A stretch of DNA of 64,000 bases from Haematococcus lacustris (lineage: Eukaryota; Chlorophyta; Chlorophyceae; Chlamydomonadales; Haematococcaceae). Both the position numbers and the translations under genes were made by a program. Below, piece after piece: positions 24,255-34,513 of this stretch (within the stretch, counting starts at the first letter, position 1; every line of letters starts with the position of its first letter). The notes below the pieces were generated by a model, which saw only the letters and a list, made by a program, of their open reading frames with translations, ran no database searches and was not told where the DNA came from. The stretch spans positions 5,552,341 to 5,616,340 of the forward strand of contig JASKMD010000006.1 of NCBI GenBank assembly GCA_030144725.1, written 5' to 3'.

Positions 24255-25476
24255 GTTGTTGTTCACCGCTAGGCCGCCAGTCTGGTAGTCACACCTGCCT
24301 GGTAGTCACACCTGCCTGGTAGTCACATTTGTCTCGTAGTGTACACTAGGACAATGGATATGGGCCTGGCAGGGGCTCTGCTGGGTTTGCACCCACCTGC
24401 CCCTCCGGTCCATCCCGTCTATTGTTGGTACTGGCCATACAGTGTGTCACACATCACCAGGTCGGTGGCATTTGAGAAGGGTGTGGCAGTCCTGCCATGG
24501 GTGATGGCAGCACCATGTAAGCCCTGCGAGCAGGATGAGCCCACACACCCTGCCCACCTCCCAGCAGGAGTACATCTGAAGGTCTCAGTCTACCACTGCT
24601 GAGCCGCCTGATGTGCAGCTGCAAGGCCAGACACAGGTGGGCTGGGGCCTGCTGCTGCCAGGTCTACAATGACATCGCCCCAGAAGAGGTGCAGTTCAAC
24701 GCCCAAGCCTTCAAGATGATCGAGGATGCAGCGGGCATGAAGCTGAGCCGCCAGCAGCGCATGCGTATCGCCGCAAGCGAGGCGGTGAGCACATACTACA
24801 GCAGCTGTGTAGCCAGGCTGTGCAGCACTGTCTTCCTGCACACAGCAGAGCACTGATGGCTGCATGGAGTCATGTCATGACAGGTGCACACGCATCCCTT
24901 ATGGCTATGTTGTGCATCCTGCACACATGACATATGTTGTGGGTCCTGCACACCAGATTTGCTCAGGTACAAGATTACGCAAAAGTCATTTCCATAGCGC
25001 GATGTGCGGTATTGCAGCTCACACAGTGACTGTTTTATAGCGCAAAATGACATCTACAACATGGCATTTCATAGCGAACGCCAAATACAGCGCGAACAAA
25101 AATACACTGCTGCACACTGCAGGCTTGAAATGCACTGCATCACACTGCGTTATCTGGCATCAGACTCAATCCATTGAACTGAAGGGTTCCATGGATGAGC
25201 ATGCAAACTAGAGGCATGACAGGCAGGCAGAGCTAGAGGCACCAACGCCTTGGAGGGGAAGGGTGGCAAAGCAGCCCAATGTCTCATGGCTCATGGAGGG
25301 GTGTCAGCCATCACCATCATGGAGTAAGAGGGGCCACTGCATTGGGACAGTCATCCCATGCAAGATGTGATGTGTGGTGTACCCCTTGTTGTTGTGCGCA
25401 GTTGAGGCCGTCTGACCTGCTAACAAGTAGGGCCGGATTGTTGGATGGCATCGTCAACAAGGAGGAGCTGGACTAG
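16697..25476 (+). CDS. Unrecognised multi-exon gene
   Basis: Exons with coherent phase: 16697-16759 (MAEADATVAVVLHYDPEALLE begins), 16846-16986, about 17083-17150, 17433-17549, 19949 to about 20238, about 20789-20940, 22439-22690, 23240-23393, 23999-24114, 24662-24784, 25402-25476 (ends NKEELD, stop TAG). From 22439 on the phases all agree; the ends of exons 3 and 5 and the join to exon 6 are unresolved. The product is roughly 450 residues, acidic in the middle (LVPEDEELVAVHPEDLL) and rich in charged helices later. Recognisable segments such as LGPWYFDMEERLHNPFF and FKMIEDAAGMKLSRQQRMR look conserved, but I cannot assign a family. No signal peptide or obvious membrane span. Introns carry large tandem arrays. 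A TGTAA lies 222 nt after the stop. Confidence 0.65.
17193..17331 (+). repeat. (CCCTGA)n hexamer array, TCAGGG on the other strand
   Basis: About 22 units within the unrecognised gene between exons 3 and 4. The complementary strand reads TCAGGG, one base from the TTAGGG telomere repeat. The same hexamer recurs inside the RAD18 coding exon near 54957-54990. Confidence 0.95.
17550..19509 (+). repeat. 40-bp tandem array, 49 units, starting at a 5' splice site
   Basis: Units start GTGAGTCCCACCTGCAGTAG and repeat every 40 bp almost without change; the first starts at 17550 and the last at 19470. Exon 17433-17549 ends immediately before unit 1, so the first six bases of unit 1 are the intron donor. 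Every unit therefore carries a GTGAGT donor-like motif and a pyrimidine-flanked CAG. Confidence 0.97.
20239..20385 (+). repeat. 45-bp G-rich tandem repeat
   Basis: Three-plus units starting GTGGGGCGGGGGCCCGGGAG at about 20239, 20284 and 20329, just after the probable end of exon 5 of the unrecognised gene. Confidence 0.8.
20997..21083 (+). repeat. 14-15-bp tandem repeat
   Basis: About six units of GACACAGTCCAGCT in the intron downstream of the exon ending near 20940. Confidence 0.85.
21723..22437 (+). repeat. (CCCCTG)n hexamer array with interruptions
   Basis: About 700 bp of CCCCTG units broken by CCCCCGCCTCCCCAACC-type blocks. It ends at the acceptor of exon 22439-22690 and forms an enormous pyrimidine tract before it. 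The sense strand is C-rich. Confidence 0.95.
24226..24262 (+). repeat. (GTT)n microsatellite
   Basis: About 12 GTT/GTC units in the intron 24115-24661. Confidence 0.9.
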
Positions 25477-26585
25477 ACAGTGATGTGGGGCTCTTAAACA
25501 GTTGACTAGCAAGCATTGGTTTTGCCAGTTTTGGTTGCTGGTCAAGGCTGAATGGCTCCACCTAGCGGACGCAGCTGCCACGTGGGACACAGTATTCGAA
25601 TGAAGCTACGATTGACCGCCTAGAGCTTGGCACGCAGTACCCAGCAGGGCATGTTGCTGCATGGCATGGTAGCCGAGCCGAATGTATCCTTCCACTCTGT
25701 AAGCCACGTATCGGACTGACGACCAGTGTGCATCTACAACGCATCAACTCACGAGACTTACAGTTGCTTCCATGCATTTAGGACAAGGGTGCCAACACCT
25801 ACACACAGCGACCTAATATTCTTTGAACTTTTGATGAGGAAGGAGGCGGCACACTCAAAGCGTCCACAACACACGAATGAAAACATGTAAAAGATGTGGA
25901 AAATGGCATTATGGGGCATGGGGTAATTGTCTAACATAGCGTTGGCTAGTATGCCTGTACCTGAACACCCCAACAACACTCATTCAACAAGGAACATGTT
26001 GGGCTGTGGGTAATCTCACTCCGCTACAATCATATTGAAGCATCCTCGGTCGCACCCTTGATGACTGCAGCCCCCACTCCGGTGGCACTTTCCCGACAGA
26101 CCACTGGGCACCCCATCAAAACTAACAGCTTATTTGCTTGAAGGCTACTAGCCTGGCGAAACAAACCTACCCTAACCAGCCCTAAAGGTCGCCAAGGCTG
26201 CCTGTACCTGAACAGAGCGCTGGCTGGATCACGAGAGCAGTGTGCTGCAGTGGAGAGTAAGTGACGTAATCTATGGAGTGTTGTGCGCGTTTCCCACAAC
26301 ATGATGCCGAGTAATGACCATATGACCTTCAGTAACCTCCATGTGCAACAGGGTCATGGCCGTGGTGGAGCATTGAGGGGTTGCATGAATGATGAGTGCA
26401 GCATGTTGAATGGCAGCAGCATTGCAAAGAACACATGCACATGTTGATGACCAGATGCATAAGCAATTGATGGTTATTACGAGGAGTTGGTGAATTGAGA
26501 GCCTTTGTGGTTGATTACTGGCCACTTCCTGGCCACCACTTGATGTGACACGTGTGCTGGTAACCGTCACACTGGTCACACCAGC
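25477..26585. other. Convergent intergenic region
   Basis: 3' flanks of the plus-strand gene (stop 25474-25476) and the channelrhodopsin (minus, stop at 26586). No coding signal recognised. On the minus strand a TGTAA (plus TTACA at about 25756) is the nearest candidate poly(A) motif for the channelrhodopsin, which would imply a 3' UTR of about 830 nt. Confidence 0.5.
25698..25702 (+). terminator. Candidate polyadenylation signal TGTAA
   Basis: TGTAA is the usual poly(A) signal of chlorophycean algae. This one lies 222 nt after the stop of the gene ending at 25476. Confidence 0.45.
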
Positions 26586-29500
26586 TTACCGTTGCAGCTC
26601 TGCCCGCAGCTGGTTGATCTCAGCCATGAGCTGCTGCATCATGGCAGCCTCGCCCTCCACCCCTGCCCCCGCCTGGGCAGGTGCCACCAGGCCAGGTGAA
26701 AGGGGTGAGGTGGGCTGGCTGGCTGAGGCTGGTGCAAACAGCGGGTTGGCAGTGGTGGGGGTGCCCATGCCCTGCCCGGGGAAAGCAGCTGGCACTTGGC
26801 CCATCTGGCGTGGGGTCTGCACAGTGTTGATTGCAGCTGGGAAGGGCTGGGCAGGCACAAGACTGGCCATGCCTGGCATGCCACCCATCCCTGCCATGGA
26901 GGCCATCTTCTTCAGCTGCTGCATGCGGAACACCAGGGTGGTGAATTGAGTCCGGTTGATGCCATGAGGGGCTGTGGGGCCTTCCAGGAAGCCATCCACG
27001 TTGCTGCCCTCTACCAGCTCCCGCATTTGCCCAGCTGGCTGCCAGCCATAGGCAGCCACCCTCATGCCCTGCATCTTCAGGCGCGCCACCAGGCCAGAGG
27101 GGCTGCGGTCTTGCAGGAAGTCTGGGGACAGCAGTACAAAGTCGCAGAACTGGGCACCGCCTAGCTGCAGGGACTGCTGCACCAGCTGCATGGCCATGTC
27201 CTGGCCCACAGAGGGGTACACCTCAAAGGAGGCGGGCAGCGAGGAGAACTGCAGCAGACAGGAAGGTGACAATGATCCAAAAATTCAGATATTCAAGTGA
27301 GATGTTACCTCATCATGACAAAGCTGCATAGGAGGCTACTGAGCCAGCCAAGAGAGTCAGAAAATATGGCTCACACTGTCCTTGACTGGCAGCTTACCTG
27401 GACGCGCCAGAAGTCCACCAGCGTAGCGTCGGGCAAGCACAGGATGACCCGCCCAGGGTCTATTGGGCCCACCCTGGCTGCTGGCTCCTCAATCGCCTTG
27501 GCCACCATGCCCAGGCCCATCCCACTGCTGCCGGTGCCACCCATGCCCCACTGTCCCATGGTCACTGCTCCGCCCATCATGCCCATCTCCGTCTGGTCAC
27601 GTTCGTTGGGGTTCAGAGAAGCATGCACCTCCACACCCTGTTCACATGGCAGGCATGAAGATAGGGTTAGGGCTAGGGCAGGACTGGGGCTGGAAGTGTC
27701 AGCAGTCAGCGTCAGCAGAGCGAGCAGAGCATGTGCAAGGCGTCAAGGGCAAATAGGAAGGTGCCACCAACAGGGCGACGGCAGGTAGTGGCGAGGTGAT
27801 GCCTGCCATGCAGATGGCAGCAGATGAGGTAAGACTGCTGATAGCATACCTGCTGTTGCATACGGTTGCGCATGACCATGAATGACTGGCGGTTGGCTAT
27901 GGCCTGGGTGCCTTTGTCCTGGACCTGGTCCATTTCTTCTGGTTTGATGTCGTCTGTGTCAACATACTCCTCCACCTCAACAGGCTCCCCAGCAAGCTGC
28001 AGGACAAAACAGAATTTAGCATCCCATTGAGCACATGGCAGCAGTGTGGTGGCTGGTGCTGAAGCTTACCGTGAACTGGGTCTTCTTGGTGATGTTGCCA
28101 TGCACGATGATGTGCTCGTGGATCTGCATGACAGCAGCAACACTTTGTAAGGATGTGGAAGGGTTTTGATCACCTCCTCCGTCATCACAATATCACACTA
28201 TTGCAATAACCAGCCTTGCCGCCAGCTGTCAGCTAGAGCTTGCTCTGCCTGCAACTGACAAATAGTGACAGCCACAGCCGGCTAGTGACACTCTTGGTTT
28301 GCCACTGACCTTCACGCGGAGCATGTGGCCCATCAGCGACCTGCACATGCAAGCAACACAGGCCAGCACCGACATCAGGCCAGTACCGACATGCCCCTCC
28401 ATGGCCCGCAGGAGCCATGTATTGTTATGGACAGGTCTTGAGAAGGGAAGAGGGTGGAGGGTCTCGCAGGTGGTGGTGACAGGGGGAAGGGGGGCAGACT
28501 GGTCTCCAACGTTGGTAGGTTGTGCTTCAACTGCTGCTGCTGTGAAGTCGATCCTGTGGCTGCCTGGTGACTGCCATGCAGTCATGGAGACCCGTCACTG
28601 CACTGCCACCCCAGGCTACTGAACAACTGATGGAGAGTTATTGAGGGTTTGACAAGTAAGGGTGAAGGAGGTGGAGGGTCTTGCAGGTGGTGGTGTTAGG
28701 AGGCCGACAACAAGAGGCCTGACGTACCACAAGTTCTTGCTGGTGATATCCAGGACCTGGTGGGCGATCACTGACCCATAGGCGGAAATATGGCCAAAGC
28801 CCTCAGGCCCCAGCACAAACAGAATGGGGAACATACACCAAGACCTGCAGCCACAGCCCAGTGCAGCAGATGTGTTGCTGGCCTCGTCGGTCTTGTTGGA
28901 CAGATGACAATGAGAGGGGCTGGGTGGGCTGGTGGGAGTGGACCAGTCTCGCACCCAAAATAATCCCATGCCATGGCGCGTACTATTTTCCTGCAGATGC
29001 CTTTGGGCACGGTGTGGTAGGCCTGCAGGGTGAAGGACATGCTAGCTAACTGCTAGTGACGTGCCACGCTGGCGTATCATACCATCGTGGAATCATGACA
29101 GTGTACTGCTACATGTACACACCTCTATGTACACTTTAGCAGCCAAGTAGAAGGTGATCATACCCTGCACAGAGGACAACATAAAGAACACTGTCAAGGC
29201 ACACTGCACAGGTGAGGTGCTTTGCTGTGTAAGGCAGTTTTGTGCGGTGTTTCGTGCACAACTCACATAGCACAGCCCGCAGAACCAGAATATGATCTTC
29301 AAGTAACCTGGTGGGCTCATGGCAGCAGTGGTCCCAAACACAATGGTGCCAATATCACTGATGAGGAGGCCCATGGTGCGCTTGGAGTAATCATCCTTCA
29401 TGCCTGCAATGAATACGGAATGAATACGGAATGAGTGAAGGGAATTGGGTTTTGCTGACATCACTAACAGCACACATTCAGGCTTGCTGCTGCCGCCCCT

Positions 29501-30425
29501 ACCCGTAAGATTTGACAAGTGGATCAGGATGACTGGACAGGAGAGCAGCCACTCCGCATAGCGCAGCCACAGGACTTGGTTACCGGTGCTGAGGTACAGC
29601 GTTGATGGGGACTCAATCTCGTGGAAGATTGCAATGAGCACATGACACACTGCAGAGCATCAAGTGGTCCGTGCTTGTTGGTGTCGAATGTAGGGTTGCA
29701 CATGTGGATGTGGGCACTGAGGCGTTCTCACTCACACTCAATGACGCACACGTACACCTCCTCCCATCCACATGTACTGCGCCATGCCGCGACGCCATAG
29801 AAGATGAGTGCACCAACACAAGAGCCAAATACAATAAACTGCAAGGCGGTGCAGTGGCCCATGTTCATGGGTATGCCCCAAACGTCTTGAGCTGGAGCTC
29901 GTCATCGTCCTTACCATGGCAACGACTGCGCCGAGCTTCTCGTCCTTCGTGCCATGGCTGCAACGGCAAGGTCGCGGATAGCTTCGCGCACAGGGTAGAG
30001 GGGGAGGGGGGAAGGGGAATGCTAACATTGTCGCCGCAGCTTACCTCTTAGCCCACTTCTCACAGTAACATGTATCGCGAGGTCCTGCGCACAGCGGATT
30101 GACAGCATTTTGGCGGATGCAAGGCCAAATGTACACATGGCATTGAGTAGGCCGCCTCCATGTATGACCAAGTAATGCCTTCTAGTATCTAGGCCAATCG
30201 TCCCGTACATTGCTTACCAACAACCCAGTCGCTATTGGCTTCAAGTGTGTGAAATCCCCGGTATAGCTCTTCTCCGTACGCAACGGTGCTATTCGGCACA
30301 AGCCCTGGACCCTCGTCGAAAAGAAGCTTAAACTTGCTCAAGCTGGCCTTCGCGCGAGGATAGGGGGAGACACAAAGCAAAGTCAACGCAGCCAGGAGCG
30401 AGTAACCCATCATGTTTGGCAACAT
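26586..30425 (-). CDS. Channelrhodopsin (light-gated cation channel)
   Basis: Retinal-binding light-gated channel of the eyespot membrane that drives phototactic photocurrents. Fourteen exons: 30425-30218, 30084-30045, 29957-29915, 29838-29736, 29649-29503, 29403-29267, 29164-29123, 29022-28955, 28844-28728, 28340-28310, 28123-28070, 27996-27850, 27637-27398, 27248-26586. Sum 2,040 nt, 679 residues; CrChR1 is 712. A hydrophobic signal-like N-terminus (1-20) and NST sequon (45-47) precede seven helices. Aligned to CrChR2: Cys75/Cys77/Cys128 (disulfide cysteines), Glu123-124 (E82/E83), Glu131 (E90), Arg161 (R120), Glu164 and Asp295 (counterions E123, D253), Cys169 with Asp197 (C128-D156 gate), His175 (H134), Lys299 in SKN (retinal Schiff base), Asn300 (N258). 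Deviations: Cys104 (S63), Ala138 (E97), Ser168 (T127), Cys266 (G224). The long C-terminal extension ends in a helical MMQQLMAEINQLRAEL, as in Chlamydomonas channelrhodopsins. All junctions are GT-AG. Exact subtype (ChR1-like or other) is not settled. Confidence 0.96.
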
Positions 30426-30624
30426 GTCGAGCCTCTCCTACGGAGAATCCAATGCACTCTGGTCAAAACCAATTGCAAGTGTGGGAATGTGTGAAGGACG
30501 CGTGTGAATGGTAGCGAAGGGATGTCATGAGGGGAGCCGGGTTTTCGGTCCCACCGCACAAGGCCCTGGCACTCACGAACAAACAGGCATTGCCAAATGC
30601 TCATCCGCTGCTTGCCGCCGTGGG
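30426..30624. promoter_or_regulatory. Short spacer, probable channelrhodopsin promoter
   Basis: Only 199 bp separate the hydrolase stop (30625) from the channelrhodopsin ATG (30425), both on the minus strand. The hydrolase 3' UTR and the channelrhodopsin promoter must share or overlap this space. I see no clear TATA box. Confidence 0.35.
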
Positions 30625-32591
30625 TCATAGCAGGCCTTGGTGTACATACTCTACCACTTTGCGAATCATCTGGTCAGTGTGTGCCTTGCTTCGAAAGCAG
30701 TGATCTGCACCCTCCAGCATCCAGCAGCAGTGCTGCCGTATACACCTGCAAAGCAAAACACGGTTGTGTCTTTGAGGACACCAGCCACTGTGCATGTCGT
30801 GGGCATGAATAGGTGGGATCCATGGACTTCCTGCTAGCTGCTCAGTTTCAACATGCACAGCCTCACCTGGAAAAAGCTTCTGCGTCCTTTGGAGGAATGG
30901 TAGTGTCTGCTGTGCCATGCACTGTGAGCACCTCACTGAGTGTGATGCGGCGTGCCGCTGCCTCCATGTCCAGTTGCATGCGCTCAGCCAAACTCTGCAA
31001 TGCACCATGCCCACAGCTGCCAGGTCTTTTAACTATGACAAGCATCTGTAGTGCTGCTGCTCTGCATCTGCTTGCCTTCTTGGTCAGAAGCCACTTCACA
31101 GTAGCTCCAGTGTCAGTGGTCACAGTCATTGGCACCTGACCCAGCTTCTCCACTTTGGCCAGGACCTCCTCGCCAAACCTTTCCTGCATGACCGCGGTGC
31201 AGGTCAGGACTGGTCAGTGGGAATGAGCCGTATGCTGCACACAGCCAACTGTAACCTTGCATGCCATGGCACATGCATGCATGGCAAGCCTGGCATTGCA
31301 GCAAGTGTTGCAGCCCTTTCTGCTCGCCTCCTGGCTGCTGTCATGCAGACCGATGTTGTGCAGCCCACCCACCTTGATGCCTCGCTTCATGTCAAAGCGC
31401 CCAGCAATGTTCACGATAAGGGGCACATCATCATAATGAGATGCGTACAACAGGGCCACGTTGGCACCTTTGCTGTGGCCTGCACACGCAGCACTGCATG
31501 ATGTGGGCCTGCTGCATGATGTATAAAATAATAATCTCCTGACACACGGCAGCAGCCCCTACAAAGGCTGGAGGTGGACGTACCGCCTATGCAGCACCCT
31601 GGAGGCATCAAAACAGCATCAGCACTACCCATCAAATGCTCAGGGCAGGCCTAGGCTCATACGCTGGTCTTGTGCAACGAGACTTTGGCCTTAGCCGCTG
31701 TAAGCGCTTTGACATCAGCTGGCTGACGCACAAGGGTTGGTGCACAGCTGCTAGTATAGGTGTGAGTCAAGGTGTGTGTACGGTTTGAAAGCCCTGGGGC
31801 TCGTACCATGGACCCTCACCAATCACAGCAACAACCTTCTTGCTCAATGCCTCCCTCACGTATTGAACAGCGCATCGCGTGTCTGAGGTCTGCAATCATG
31901 CAACAGCAGCCGCCACTGAGGTAATGGGGGTTTGGGTCAGTGCAGCTGACTGCGGCTGCTGGGTCAAGATACCTGGTAGTAGCAGTGCGTGATTGTTGAT
32001 GCAGCCTTTCCTGCAATGCTGATGGCTGGTGTTTGACAGTGAAGGATTGTGGTTCGTCAATGCATCAACAAAACCCGCAGGCCTGGGAGATATGTTGTGC
32101 GCTGCTGCAGCTGCCAGGTCCACAGCTGCAACAGCCAACCAGTGCCTTGCTACACCTCACCTCTTGGGCGTAGTTCCCGAACTCAAACGCACCATCACTT
32201 TCTCCGTTGCCAGCAAAGTCAAAGCGCAGAGTACTGAGCTTCTTTTGTGCAAAGGCTTTTGCCATGGCTGGAAGGAAGCCCCCGTCCTTGCTGGCTGTGG
32301 TCAGACAATAGCTTGCACAAGCATGCATCCAGGTTGCCCAGGCTTGCATCTAGCTGATTGCCGCTAGATTCCTACCTCACCTGCATAGCCGTGTAATAAC
32401 AGCACCACCTCCGCACTACCGGCATCGCAGAAAACACCAACGAGCTTGTTCTGTTGCGTGTTCAAGAACTCCACTCGCGTTTCATGAGCCGTAACCATGA
32501 CCAAAGGGTGTCGTGGCCTCCTGGCGAGCCTAGCTAAGGAACCCGCATCATGTCGAGTGACGAGAGTGTGCCGCGAGATCATCCAGGCCAC
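30625..32591 (-). CDS. Alpha/beta hydrolase (serine aminopeptidase S33-like)
   Basis: Seven exons: 32591-32381, 32294-32161, 31889-31820, 31479-31373, 31183-31076, 30994-30867, 30745-30625; 879 nt, 292 residues. Oxyanion-type LLLHGYA (about 64-70), FDFAGNGES strand, nucleophile elbow GHSKG (Ser141), acid in HGTAD (Asp240) and base in GADH (His268) give a complete Ser-Asp-His triad in family order. The first 30 residues are Arg-rich and could be an organelle transit peptide; Met32 (MVTAHETRVEF) is an alternative start. Esterase, lipase or thioesterase activity cannot be told apart from sequence. The fifth intron (31075-30995) is 81 nt with a GC donor (AAG|GCAAGC) and is open in frame, so its retention would add 27 residues. 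It lies 200 bp upstream of the channelrhodopsin on the same strand; no functional link is shown. Confidence 0.88.
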
Positions 32592-34033
32592 ATCCGGCTG
32601 TCAGTGCGGTACCATCGGGCTTCACCATTGATTTTGGCTGCCAACTAGAGTGGGGTTTGGAGTGACCTTCAACAACTTAACAGTTTCGCAGCCACCAGGT
32701 CTTGTACCGCTGCAAAAGCAGGGCGCAGCTATTGACATTCTTTGGCGCTATTATCCCACCCCGCTCAAGACACCTTGTGGGGTGAAGGGGGCGATATCTT
32801 GGGGGGACATCTTGTGGGGGGAGTAATAGTTGTTACACTAAGGAGGTAGGGCTTGGGTGGATACAAGCCAACCCCCAAAGGTCGGAGTATGCCGAGGATT
32901 GGACAGCTCGTGGGGGCAGGAACCAGCTTTGGGTGGCAGGTGGCTGGTGTCTTGCGTTCCCAGGGCCCTCCCCCATCTCACCCAATGCAGCGCAGCCAGA
33001 GAGGGGGGTGGGCATCGCAGATTATGCCAACATGGGGGGCAATCAGCTACATGGCGGGCTGGCAGGGCATTGTGGTCTGCTGCTGTGTGCAAAGAGAAAC
33101 AGCAGCGTCACAGCGTCCATAGATATGCGGTGTGAGAACACCACTGCCACTGCCTTATCAGGTGGCAGCCACGCTACGGCAAGTATTGGAGGTGCCCTTT
33201 GGAGGCACATGACATGCTGGCTAATTCACACCCCTTGCTGCCAGCTGCAGTTCAAGCAGGTTAGCTGTCCTGGGCTCATAAACTTATAGCCAAGCGGCCA
33301 AGAGTTGGTTGCCTGAGGGCAGCAGCAGCAGGGGGCAGCAGCAGCAGGGGCAGCAGGCGGGGCTTGGGTTGAAGTCGGTATCCGAGTACAGCGGCGTCGG
33401 AAGCAGCAATGGTGGTGGCGAGTTGCTTTGAAGTTGATACCATGCTGGCAATGCCACATGCATGTGCCCAGCCAAGGTGCGAGCCTGTACGCCAGCCTGC
33501 CGGCACATTGGGAATGCATCACCCAAAGGCTTCTTGATAGGGGCGCGACCGGCCAAATAACGCTCAACTCAATAAAATCTCTACACGATGGGAAGACATC
33601 AACAGTTTGAACAGCAACACCGAACCTCATTATAAACCGTCGAGGTTGCTGTGTCAACAGCACATGCTGCTGCTACTGGTACTAGCTGCTGCCCATGTCG
33701 AGCTCCGGCAGCTGTGTTGTCACACACAGAGTGGCACCCCTCCTGGGTCAGCTGTGTGCCTTTGTCGCCAGTCGTCGTGCCTTGGCGTGTGGTGCTTCAT
33801 GGCCAGCAACCTGCACAGGGTCCACCAAGCAGCACAGACACAGCCCGCCTGTGTCACCCAAAATCATGCGATGCACATGGAGTAGGTCAAGGTCACGTGC
33901 TGGACAGCAGTCGCTTAGTACAGCCCCACTGCACCTGCTGCTCCCACTGCACCCTGCTGCTGCAAATGCCCCGCTGATGTGCATGTTTGTCATCATGGCA
34001 GGGGTCAGGAACAGCACCACCTGGCACGCAGTC

Positions 34034-34099
34034 CTCATCCTCATCCTCATCCTCATCCTCATCCTCATCCTCATCCTCATCATCATCATCATTGTCATT
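34034..34099 (+). repeat. (CTCATC)n microsatellite
   Basis: About eight CTCATC units followed by ATC units. Confidence 0.9.
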
Positions 34100-34201
34100 C
34101 ATGACATTCGCCTGTCGGCACTGCTGCAACATACGTACTCCTAGACTCGGTGCATACTCACATTCACAAAGTCAAGCTCATAATCAATCAGCCATACTCA
34201 T

Positions 34202-34383
34202 ACCGTAGTGATACGCCTTGTTGGTGATACGCAGATTTGGTGAAAACCCAGATTTCATGCTCAAAGAGAAGGTGATACAATTTGGTGACGAAAAACAGCT
34301 CAACGAATTTTCACTCAAAATCCATGCTCAAACAATAGGTGATACAATGTGGTGAAATCACCAACAGGGCGTATCACTACGGT
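34202..34383. mobile_element. 182-bp MITE with terminal inverted repeats and 6-bp duplication
   Basis: Left end ACCGTAGTGATACGCCTTGT and right end (minus strand) ACCGTAGTGATACGCCCTGT are inverted copies over about 27 bp. The direct duplication ACTCAT flanks it at 34196-34201 and 34384-34389. The interior is AT-rich with further GGTGATACAA motifs and no coding capacity. It lies just beyond the last recognisable cryptochrome exon. Confidence 0.88.
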
Positions 34384-34513
34384 ACTCATAATCGAACAGT
34401 AAAATACGTGATCATATTCTTAGTCCAACAGTCGTCATCACAGTCAAACAATCATACTTATACTCATGGAGTCAGCCAGCATGCAGTGAATCCTCTTGGG
34501 ATGTGCTGCTGAC

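Larger units (their letters stand above)
32592..34513. other. Region between hydrolase and broken cryptochrome gene
   Basis: The remaining cryptochrome exons should lie here, but no FAD-domain motif was found on the minus strand. It holds the MITE at 34202-34383 and a (CTCATC)n run at about 34034-34099. Other open frames (for example 33226-33663 minus, 33607-33885 plus) have no recognisable motif. Confidence 0.5.

Noticed and set aside
33276..33556. Possible missing cryptochrome or histone H3-like exon (KQLATTIAAS)
   Set aside because: The short H3-like string is not followed by other histone motifs, and no FAD-domain residues are present.
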